DNA of 64,000 nucleotides, taken from Ginsengibacter sp963792025. Its GTDB lineage: Bacteria; Bacteroidota; Bacteroidia; Chitinophagales; Chitinophagaceae. This document shows, piece after piece, positions 57,173-64,000 of the stretch. The translations under genes were made by a program, and so were the position numbers. The stretch spans positions 620,001-684,000 of the forward strand of contig CAWBUS010000008.1 of NCBI GenBank assembly GCA_963792025.1, given 5' to 3'. The notes under the pieces are model-generated. The model was given only the letters and a program-made list of their open reading frames with translations. It was not told the origin of the DNA and did not search any database. Numbering within the stretch: position 1 is the first letter of the stretch; each line of letters starts with the position of its first letter.

Positions 57173-58033
57173 CTACTTTATCAGCAATCCCACTTTTATT
57201 CCTCCACTCACTCCAAGATTGGCGCCAGGTCCTGCCTTCTGAATAACAAAATGATTATATATTTCACTATAATAATAATTATCATAATCTGCTTGGGTAT
57301 TATCAAAAGCATAACCCAGCCCATAAAATATATCCACAAGAAACTTATCACCAAATACCCATTGATGGCCTAAATTGATTATTACAGAACCGAAAACATT
57401 CGTTCTCCTTTCCAACACCGGGTTACCGGTTTTATAATTAAAAGCATTATCGCCATAGATGCCAAATGTTGCGGTAGGCTTTACATAAGTACCCTGCATG
57501 ATATGCGTCATCCTGGTACCTCTGCGGACAAAATCGGGAAGTTTATTGAATTTATATCCTGCTTCCAGGAAGCCGCCAAATGCATTTCGTTTGTAAACCT
57601 GGCTTTGACCATTTAAATAATATTCATCTAACTGGCTATTTTTCCCGGCACCTATAATACCAGCAGATAGTTCATAAGCTTTTAAAGGTGAAACTGATTT
57701 TTCGTAGTAAACTTGCGTATATCCCAGCAAAGGAGCCAGGAAATTTATCTTGATACCCTTTGTTAACTGACCTTCATAATTAGCGGGATCTTTAAAACTA
57801 ATCTTATATTTCTCTACTCTTCCATCTGCAAAAACAATATGGTCTAACGATGATTTTTCCACCACGTAAACCGGTCCATCCGGGTTGTCGTATAGTTTGT
57901 ATTTGATTTCATCAATGCCCACTTCAATTATTTTAGCATTGATAGCAGGCCCTTTCAATTTATATATCTTATCCTGCGCGGAAAGTTGTGAAGCGATGCT
58001 GGTAATAGCGAGAAGGAATAAAAGCTTTCTCAT
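57173..58033 (-). CDS. Outer-membrane-type hypothetical protein (286 aa)
   Basis: Met at 58033 (MRKLLFLLAITSIASQLSAQ) gives a signal peptide. A short SH3-like N-terminal region follows (IYKLKGPAINAKIIEVG). Then come alternating beta strands with aromatic ends (GFLEAGYKFNKL, GSVIINLGHQWVFG, VDIFYGLGYAFDN), like an outer-membrane barrel. The last residue is K rather than the usual F/W. The function is unknown. It lies 54 bases downstream of murB on the same strand. Confidence 0.7.
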   Translation of the reverse strand: MRKLLFLLAITSIASQLSAQDKIYKLKGPAINAKIIEVGIDEIKYKLYDNPDGPVYVVEKSSLDHIVFADGRVEKYKISFKDPANYEGQLTKGIKINFLAPLLGYTQVYYEKSVSPLKAYELSAGIIGAGKNSQLDEYYLNGQSQVYKRNAFGGFLEAGYKFNKLPDFVRRGTRMTHIMQGTYVKPTATFGIYGDNAFNYKTGNPVLERRTNVFGSVIINLGHQWVFGDKFLVDIFYGLGYAFDNTQADYDNYYYSEIYNHFVIQKAGPGANLGVSGGIKVGLLIK

Positions 58034-58087
58034 AGCGTATAGTAGTTTTTGGTATGACTTATAAAAAGCCAATAACGCTGCACACGC

Positions 58088-59104
58088 TTAGTTAATATTT
58101 ACTTCAGTTTCCAGTGTAATGCCAAATTTTTCTTTTACAGTGATTTTGATTTTTTCACTCAGAAGATAAATATCATTTCCTGTTGCGTGCCCATAATTTA
58201 CCAACACCAAAGCCTGTTTGTCGTAACAACCGACATCTCCATTTCTGTACCCTTTCCACCCACATTTTTCTATAAGCCAACCCGCGGGAATTTTAAATCT
58301 GTTATCGGTTATTTTATACGATGGCATGGCGGGCTCAATTAATAACAGGTGTTCTAATCGTTGACTATTAATTTCAGGGTTTTTAAAAAAACTACCTGCA
58401 TTTCCTATAATTTTTGGATCGGGTAATTTTGACGTGCGAATATTAATAACCGCATCAGATATAGCTTTTATGCTTAATTTTTCTATCTGCATCTTCTTCA
58501 GTTCATCCTCTATAGCGCCATAAGAAATGTTGTAATGTGGAACTTTATTTAACCTGAGAGTAACATCTAAAATAACAAATTGATTTTTAAACTTCTTTTT
58601 AAAAACACTTTCTCTATATCCAAATTCGCAATCATTTAAAGTAAAAGTTACGATCCTGTTTTCACTAACATGATAAGCCTCTAAAGAAAAAAAAACATCT
58701 TTTATCTCGACACCATAAGCGCCAACATTCTGCATAGGTGAAGCGCCAACATTGCCCGGAATCAGGGAAAGATTTTCAACACCGGCTAAATTCTTACGAA
58801 TGCAATACAATACAAACTGGTGCCAGTTTACACCGGCACCCACTTTTACATAAACATACTTTTCTTCTTCATGAATTATTTTGATTCCGTCTATCTCATT
58901 TTTTAAAACGAGGCCATCGAAATTTTTTGTAAAAAGAATATTGCTGCCACCACCTAAAAAAAATTTAGCTTCATTTTTATATTCACCTGATTTAAGCAGG
59001 CTTTGTAAATCATCAACAGTACTAAATGTAGCGAAATACTTTGCGTACGCTTCAACACCGAATGTGTTATAACTTTTAAGAGAGATATTTTCAAACATTT
59101 CCAT
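58088..59104 (-). CDS. murB: UDP-N-acetylenolpyruvoylglucosamine reductase (MurB, type I)
   Basis: 338 residues. FAD-binding blocks are GGGSNILFTKNFDGLVL and LIPGNVGASPMQNVGAYGVE. GYRESVFK and the catalytic Ser in NAGSFFKNPE follow, and the C-terminal Glu region is typical of type I. It reduces the enolpyruvyl group to give UDP-MurNAc for peptidoglycan. Confidence 0.97.
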   Translation of the reverse strand: MEMFENISLKSYNTFGVEAYAKYFATFSTVDDLQSLLKSGEYKNEAKFFLGGGSNILFTKNFDGLVLKNEIDGIKIIHEEEKYVYVKVGAGVNWHQFVLYCIRKNLAGVENLSLIPGNVGASPMQNVGAYGVEIKDVFFSLEAYHVSENRIVTFTLNDCEFGYRESVFKKKFKNQFVILDVTLRLNKVPHYNISYGAIEDELKKMQIEKLSIKAISDAVINIRTSKLPDPKIIGNAGSFFKNPEINSQRLEHLLLIEPAMPSYKITDNRFKIPAGWLIEKCGWKGYRNGDVGCYDKQALVLVNYGHATGNDIYLLSEKIKITVKEKFGITLETEVNIN

Positions 59105-59139
59105 TTACAACAATTGACTATAAAATTAAAAATCACTAC

Positions 59140-61629
59140 TTACACAGGGTCGACGTCAGGTATTAATACAACGCTTCTGAATCTTTTTTCGGCCTTTAAA
59201 AGATCAATATAATTATTAATAACTTTTTTTTGAACTTGAATATGGGCAGCATCTTTCGAAAGCTTAATTAAAATTTCCATCAGGTACATGCTGCGAACAC
59301 GATTAATAACAGGAGCAGCGGGTCCCACTAAATTTTCGAAATCCCGTTTCAATAAATTACCAAGAACTTCGGCTGCATCCTGCACCGTCTCTTTTATTTT
59401 ATGTTTTAAAGTTAACCTGATGAGCCTGCTGTAAGGTGGGTAAAAAAATTGCTTCCTCATTGCAATTTCATTCTCATAAAATTTTTCGTAATCATGCTCT
59501 TGCAAGAACAATAATACCGGGTGATTAATTTTAGATGCCTGGATAAGAACAAGTCCTTGCTCTGTTTTTCGTCCCGCTCTCCCGCTCACTTGTTCCATCA
59601 ATTGAAATGCCCGTTCATTCACCCTGAAGTCTGCAAAGCTCAACAAGCCATCCGCATCTAAAATGCCAACAAGGCTCACCTTTTCAAAATCCAACCCTTT
59701 AACAACCATTTGTGTCCCAACAAGAATATCAAGGCGATGTTGCTCAAATAATTTTATCAGCGTATCATGTGCATTTTTTCCTTTAACGGCGTCTACGTCC
59801 ATACGGGCAATCCTATTATTTGGAAAATCGTCGGTTATTTCTTCCTCGATTTTTTCGGTACCAAAATTCTTTTCAATCCAGTTAACGGAACCGCATGCCG
59901 GGCAGGCGGTAAGTTTTGGATAAGTATTACCGCAATAGTGGCAATGCAATTTATTGGAAAATTTATGCAGCGTAAGTGTCACGTCGCAATTCTCACATCT
60001 TGGAATAAATCCGCAGGTACCGCAAATTAAAAAAGGTGCATAGCCTCTCCTGTTTTGAAAAAGAATTACCTGCCGGTCGTTGCTTAATGCGCTTTCCACT
60101 TCGGCTTTAAGCTGGGGCGAAATCATGACCTTGCCTTTTTTAGAAGCAGCAACTGTTCTCGTATCTATAATTTTTATTGTAGGCAATTTTATACCGCCAT
60201 ATCGTTCATTGAGATGTACCAAAGCATATTTGTTTTTTAAAGCATTATAATAACTTTCAATGGAAGGAGTTGCACTTCCCATTAAGACTTTAGCTTTAAA
60301 AAGCGATGCATAAAAAACTGCAGTATCACGTGCATTGTACCTGGGGGCGGGTTCCTGTTGTTTAAAAGAAGGATCATGCTCTTCGTCAATAACAATAAGC
60401 CCCAAATTTTTAAAAGGTAGAAATAAGGCGCTTCTTGCCCCAAGGATTATTTTTAACTGCCCTGTTTTTATTTTGTTCCAGAGCTCTACTCTTTCATTGT
60501 TATTAAATTTGGAATGATAGATAGCAATGTTACCGCCAAAATTTATTTGTAGCCTTCGTATAATCTGTGCCGTTAGTGTAATCTCCGGAAGAAGGTATAA
60601 AACCTGCTTTCCTTTCTCAATAAATTTTTCTATTTGCTTAATGTACAGTTGTGTTTTACCGCTACTGGTAATTCCATGTATAAGGCAAACATCTTTTTTA
60701 GTAAACGCAGCATCTATTTCATTTAAGGCTTTTTTTTGTGACTCACTTAATTCAAATTTTATATCACTTTTTTTTGGAAGGTTTTTCAGCCTGTCAACAC
60801 TTCTCCTTTCAATAAACAAAACATTTTTATCGGTAAGTCCTTTCAATTGTGCAACGGATGCACCTGACTTTTTCAAGAGTTCTGTTTGAGAAACTTCTCC
60901 TTGTGTTTTCATAAAATGAAGAAAACTTAGCAGCAATTCCATTTGCTTAGGAGCCTTCGAGTGATTCAATAATTCATTTAGCTTTTCATCATTGTCGTAT
61001 TCAGGATTTAGAATAATATAATTCTCCTTTTTTTCTTTGTATGTATTATTAAAAGCTTCCCATGCGTAACATACTTTTTTTTCTATGAGCCTTTTGATTA
61101 ATGGATATACATGAATAATATCTGCCACCATTTGAACTTCTGATAGTCTCAGCTCCTTTTTTATGAGCAAAGCCTCAGCTACGAGATATTCTTCGTTATC
61201 CAGCTCAGAAAAATCATCACCGTATTCATCATTATAAATTAAGATGGTCTCGCTGCTTAATTTTAGATGCGTTGGCAACGCCGCAGCCATTACTTCGCCT
61301 TCGCTGCACATATAGTAATCACTTATCCATTTCCAAAGATCAAGTTGCTGCTGGTAAACAATCGGTTCATCATCAATAATATTTAAAATGTCTTTAGTTT
61401 CGAAGGATGGTTTGACGCCGCTTACAGACTTTATTATGCCTGCGTATTTTTTATTCTTTCCAAACACTACTTCCGTGCGACAACCAATTTTGATTTTTTC
61501 TTGCAGATTTGATGGAACGGAATAAGTGTACGTTTTTGGAATGGCAAGAGGAAGAATCACTTCGATCCATTGTTTAGTTTCCATGCCGCTGTCAAATAAA
61601 TTCTGCTCCTGCAAATTTTCATTTATCAT
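59140..61629 (-). CDS. priA: Primosomal replication restart helicase PriA
   Basis: 829 residues. An N-terminal 3'BD domain (LPLAIPKTYTYSVP), Walker A GITSSGKTQLY, Walker B IVIDEEHD, and zinc-binding Cys clusters (CGTCGF, CENCD, CHYCG, CPACG). It reloads the replisome at stalled forks. The start may be the Met at 61629 or the one 15 residues in (METKQW). Confidence 0.96.
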   Translation of the reverse strand: MINENLQEQNLFDSGMETKQWIEVILPLAIPKTYTYSVPSNLQEKIKIGCRTEVVFGKNKKYAGIIKSVSGVKPSFETKDILNIIDDEPIVYQQQLDLWKWISDYYMCSEGEVMAAALPTHLKLSSETILIYNDEYGDDFSELDNEEYLVAEALLIKKELRLSEVQMVADIIHVYPLIKRLIEKKVCYAWEAFNNTYKEKKENYIILNPEYDNDEKLNELLNHSKAPKQMELLLSFLHFMKTQGEVSQTELLKKSGASVAQLKGLTDKNVLFIERRSVDRLKNLPKKSDIKFELSESQKKALNEIDAAFTKKDVCLIHGITSSGKTQLYIKQIEKFIEKGKQVLYLLPEITLTAQIIRRLQINFGGNIAIYHSKFNNNERVELWNKIKTGQLKIILGARSALFLPFKNLGLIVIDEEHDPSFKQQEPAPRYNARDTAVFYASLFKAKVLMGSATPSIESYYNALKNKYALVHLNERYGGIKLPTIKIIDTRTVAASKKGKVMISPQLKAEVESALSNDRQVILFQNRRGYAPFLICGTCGFIPRCENCDVTLTLHKFSNKLHCHYCGNTYPKLTACPACGSVNWIEKNFGTEKIEEEITDDFPNNRIARMDVDAVKGKNAHDTLIKLFEQHRLDILVGTQMVVKGLDFEKVSLVGILDADGLLSFADFRVNERAFQLMEQVSGRAGRKTEQGLVLIQASKINHPVLLFLQEHDYEKFYENEIAMRKQFFYPPYSRLIRLTLKHKIKETVQDAAEVLGNLLKRDFENLVGPAAPVINRVRSMYLMEILIKLSKDAAHIQVQKKVINNYIDLLKAEKRFRSVVLIPDVDPV

Positions 61630-61665
61630 TTACACAAATATAAATTCAAACTTGTAAAGCAAATT

Positions 61666-62496
61666 CTATTTGATCCAACTCGCATTATAGCGTTTCAGAA
61701 CATCTTCCATTTGAAGGAAAATTTTATCTTTAAGTAATGTTACATCGTTAGCGGTCAGGCCCTCGGTTGAAGTTTCGGAAAGATATACCGCTCTGCATTT
61801 TCCAGGATTCAATGAAAAAACACTCTTATAGTTAAGACGATCATAAGTATCTAAGAATAATATAGGTTTTATAGGTGTCTGGGTTTGTATTGCTATTTTA
61901 AAAGCGCCGTCATAAAAGTTTTTTAACGGTTGATTCATCATATTAAAGGTTCCTTCGGGGCAAATGAAAACTGAAATCTTTTTGTTCAAAAAATAAATTA
62001 GATTTTTTACGCTCTGCAATCTCTTTCCGGCGTTCTCCCTGTCAACTAAAACTGCACCTTTTTTGTAAATAGATCCGAAGATAGGAACCCGGGTCATTTC
62101 TGATTTACCTAAGATACGAACATGTTGTCGCCTGATCGCTTTCATCATCATAGGGATATCAAGGTATGAAATATGATTGCTTACAAAAATGTATTGTTTA
62201 CTTCTATCATGTTTTTCTTCATAGATATTCTTGTGTCGTATTCCTGTTGTAAAAAAAAATACATCCGCCCAAAACCTGCAGATCTTATAAAGTATATTAC
62301 CTCCTTTTATTTCATCAAATAAAAAGCTATACATAAAAAAAGGAAGTAAGAGAAACATTAAAACCACGAAAATCAAAAATCCATAAATACTAAAAAGAAA
62401 ACGGAATATCTTATTTAAACTACTCACAGTAAAAGGTTTAACCAGGTAAAATGAACTGAAATACCCACCACCAACAGCCCAAAATTTATTGCTCAA
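61666..62496 (-). CDS. plsC: 1-acyl-sn-glycerol-3-phosphate acyltransferase
   Basis: 276 residues. One membrane helix is near residue 38, followed by the acyltransferase motifs NHISYLD (HxxxxD), GKSEMTRVPIFGSIYKKGA and CPEGTFN. It acylates lysophosphatidic acid at the inner membrane. Its start region is divergent from rplU. Confidence 0.93.
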   Translation of the reverse strand: MSNKFWAVGGGYFSSFYLVKPFTVSSLNKIFRFLFSIYGFLIFVVLMFLLLPFFMYSFLFDEIKGGNILYKICRFWADVFFFTTGIRHKNIYEEKHDRSKQYIFVSNHISYLDIPMMMKAIRRQHVRILGKSEMTRVPIFGSIYKKGAVLVDRENAGKRLQSVKNLIYFLNKKISVFICPEGTFNMMNQPLKNFYDGAFKIAIQTQTPIKPILFLDTYDRLNYKSVFSLNPGKCRAVYLSETSTEGLTANDVTLLKDKIFLQMEDVLKRYNASWIK

Positions 62497-62573
62497 AAGA
62501 CGAAATTTAACCTAAAATCGCAAAAAACCGCCTTCCAGGGGATTTTAATAGGAAATTTTATCGATAATTCCCT

Positions 62574-62581
62574 TACATTTG
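62574..62581 (+). promoter_or_regulatory. Bacteroidota -7 box for rplU
   Basis: TACATTTG, a perfect TAnnTTTG match, 21 bases before the start codon at 62603. Confidence 0.6.
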
Positions 62582-62602
62582 CACTCCAAAAATTTGGAAT
62601 TT

Positions 62603-62908
62603 ATGTTTGCAGTAGTAAAAATAGCTGGACAACAATTTAAAGTTCAACCAGGCCAAAACTTATACGTACCTCATTTAACCGGTAAATCAGGAGACAAAGT
62701 TGAGTTTTCTGATGTTCTTTTACACGATGATGCAGGAAAAGTTTCTGTTGGCGGTGATGCGAAAGTTACCGTAAAAGCGGAAATAGTAAATGATCTTATT
62801 AAAGGTGAAAAAGTTATTGCCTTTAAAATGAAAAGAAGAAAAGGATTTAGAAAAAAGCATGGTCACCGTACCCAATACACGCAAATAAAAGTTACAGATA
62901 TAGCATAG
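62603..62908 (+). CDS. rplU: 50S ribosomal protein L21
   Basis: 101 residues from the ATG at 62603 (FAVVKIAGQQFKVQPGQNL), the usual start of the family. The basic KMKRRKGFRKKHGHRTQYTQI C-terminus binds 23S rRNA. The L27 gene follows after 78 bases. Confidence 0.97.
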   Translation: MFAVVKIAGQQFKVQPGQNLYVPHLTGKSGDKVEFSDVLLHDDAGKVSVGGDAKVTVKAEIVNDLIKGEKVIAFKMKRRKGFRKKHGHRTQYTQIKVTDIA

Positions 62909-62986
62909 TAAAAAATTATGCTAACAATAAATGATATCAATTTTATTGTATCATTTTAAAAACTAATAATTTTTAATTTTAAAATT

Positions 62987-63253
62987 ATGGCACATAAAAA
63001 AGGCGAAGGCTCGGTTAAGAATGGCCGCGATTCGCAAAGCAAAAGATTAGGTGTAAAAATTTTCGGTGGCCAGGCAGCTACTTCAGGAAATATTATTTTA
63101 CGTCAACGTGGTACCGTTTATCATCCAGGTAAAAATGTTGGTCTTGGAAAAGATTTTACCATCTTCGCAACAACAGATGGCGTTGTTGAATTCAGAAAAA
63201 CGAAAGGCAATAAGACCTTCGTTTCGGTAAATGCGGTTGAAGCCACAGCATAA
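62987..63253 (+). CDS. rpmA: 50S ribosomal protein L27
   Basis: 88 residues starting AHKKGEGSVKNGRDSQSKRLG, without the N-terminal cleaved extension found in Firmicutes. The flexible N-terminus reaches the peptidyl-transferase centre. Confidence 0.97.
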   Translation: MAHKKGEGSVKNGRDSQSKRLGVKIFGGQAATSGNIILRQRGTVYHPGKNVGLGKDFTIFATTDGVVEFRKTKGNKTFVSVNAVEATA

Positions 63254-63332
63254 ATTTTATAAATAATTTTTGGCAGTTAAAAAAATGTTTTTATTTTTAG
63301 TTTTTATTTACTAACAATTAAATTCTAAAAAC

Positions 63333-63464
63333 ATGGCAACAGCAAAGAAAGCTGCTAAAAAAGCTGCTCCTAAAAAAGCTGCTAAAAAAGCTGCTCCTAA
63401 AAAAGCTGCTAAAAAAGCTGCTCCTAAAAAGGCTGCTAAGAAAGCTGCTCCTAAAAAGAAGTAA
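63333..63464 (+). CDS. Histone H1-like Lys/Ala/Pro-rich protein (43 aa)
   Basis: The reading frame encodes four copies of the nine-residue unit KAAKKAAPK plus a basic end, from ATG 63333 to TAA 63464. Its DNA is a 27-base tandem repeat. The composition matches bacterial H1-like/Hc1-type proteins, which bind DNA non-specifically. It follows rpmA by 79 bases and ends at a strong terminator. Copy number may vary between strains because of slippage. Confidence 0.85.
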   Translation: MATAKKAAKKAAPKKAAKKAAPKKAAKKAAPKKAAKKAAPKKK

Positions 63465-63492
63465 TCATTTAACTTCTAAAATTAATATCACT

Positions 63493-63518
63493 AAAGTCCC
63501 GGAAGTCCGGGACTTTTT
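63493..63518 (+). terminator. Rho-independent terminator after H1-like gene
   Basis: AAAGTCCCGG pairs with CCGGGACTTT around AAGT, followed by TTTTT. It ends the rplU-rpmA-H1 transcript. Confidence 0.9.
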
Positions 63519-63607
63519 GTTTTATGAAACTTAGGGTGGCAAAGAGTTTCAGGGTAATCGTAATTTGAGCAAAAAAATATAAACCTGATTTTTTTAAAAT
63601 TTAATGA

Positions 63608-64000
63608 ATGGACAATTATGAAATAGCAAAGCATTTTTCATTGCTTTCAAAATTGATGGAAATTCATGGAGACAATAGTTTTAAATCGAAAACTTATTCG
63701 ATTGCTGCCTATAAAATTGAGCAACTAACGGTGGAGCTACACACGCTTTCTGCTGAAAAGATTTTTTTAATCAACGGCATCGGCGAAGCAATTGGAAGGA
63801 AAATTCTTGAATTAGCAGCTACTGGAAAAATAAAAATGCTTGCTGAATTACTTTCAAAAACGCCGGAAGGAATTCTTGAAATGATGAATATAAAAGGTAT
63901 TGGCCCTAAAAAAATTTCTACGATATGGAAAGAGATGAATGTAGAAAATATCGGCGAACTTTTATATGCCTGCAACGAAAACCGTTTATCTCTTTTAAAA
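63608..64000 (+). CDS. polX: DNA polymerase/3'-5' exonuclease PolX, N-terminal part
   Basis: 131 residues from ATG 63608 to the window edge. The PolX N-terminal helical domain (DNYEIAKHFSLLSKLMEI) and two helix-hairpin-helix motifs (NGIGEAIGRKI, IKGIGPKKIS) are visible. The polymerase and PHP exonuclease domains would follow outside the window. It is a DNA repair polymerase. A nearby ATG at 63604 leads to an immediate stop. Confidence 0.8.
   Translation, partial: MDNYEIAKHFSLLSKLMEIHGDNSFKSKTYSIAAYKIEQLTVELHTLSAEKIFLINGIGEAIGRKILELAATGKIKMLAELLSKTPEGILEMMNIKGIGPKKISTIWKEMNVENIGELLYACNENRLSLLK

Noticed and set aside
63333..63464. Tandem repeat resembling a small array
   Set aside because: Repeats are contiguous without spacers and are in frame with an H1-like protein, so this is not a CRISPR array.

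Overview
The window is about 64 kb of AT-rich DNA from a member of the Bacteroidota, most likely the family Chitinophagaceae (inference). The evidence is a C-terminal Por-type (T9SS) sorting domain, a DUF2723 protein, the gene order rpmB-rpmG-DUF4295-ftsY-rimO, TAnnTTTG-type -7 boxes, many GH29/GH2/sialidase-like secreted enzymes, LytS/LytTR and periplasmic-TPR kinases, and almost no Shine-Dalgarno sequences. No rRNA, tRNA, CRISPR array, transposase or phage gene was seen.

Layout. 1-10.5 kb: glycan degradation (a frameshifted GH29 fucosidase, an MFS sugar-acid symporter, a GH2 enzyme, a sialidase-like propeller) around a rhomboid/LytS/LytTR trio that carries six single-base frameshifts. 11-20.6 kb: a signalling block with a 93-aa protein, a PepSY-like protein, a hybrid kinase with REC and Hpt, a small membrane protein, an intact LytTR regulator, a NarL-type regulator and two tandem paralogous TPR kinases. 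20.7-31.7 kb: two operons of exported proteins of largely unknown function (six and three genes). Both are preceded by the same roughly 85-bp element and both begin with members of one unnamed secreted family. 31.9-37 kb: an FG-GAP T9SS cargo protein, the scar of a tandem duplication, a TIGR03032 protein and an APS kinase. 37.9-45.9 kb: a PAS kinase and a second carbohydrate cluster (GH29, Gfo/Idh/MocA oxidoreductase, DUF6807, YiaK-like dehydrogenase). 45.9-64 kb: housekeeping genes (rimO, ftsY, ribosomal proteins L33, L28, L21 and L27, thioredoxin, OsmC, EamA, DUF2723, a vWA/AAA+ pair, murB, priA, plsC, an H1-like protein, polX).

How the parts may work together. The exported-protein operons, the divergent TPR kinases and their NarL-type regulator look like one signalling and surface module; this is the best candidate here for an undescribed system. 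Separately, direct repeats with an exact 21-bp period, the geometry bound by LytTR domains, lie upstream of the PepSY-like gene and of the small-membrane-protein/hybrid-kinase operon. A related half site lies upstream of the 93-aa gene. Together they suggest a local LytTR regulon.

Reading-frame breaks are concentrated at 3.9-6.4 kb, with single ones near 672 and 52060. Because the flanking frames are otherwise clean, assembly indels and recent gene decay cannot be told apart from sequence alone.
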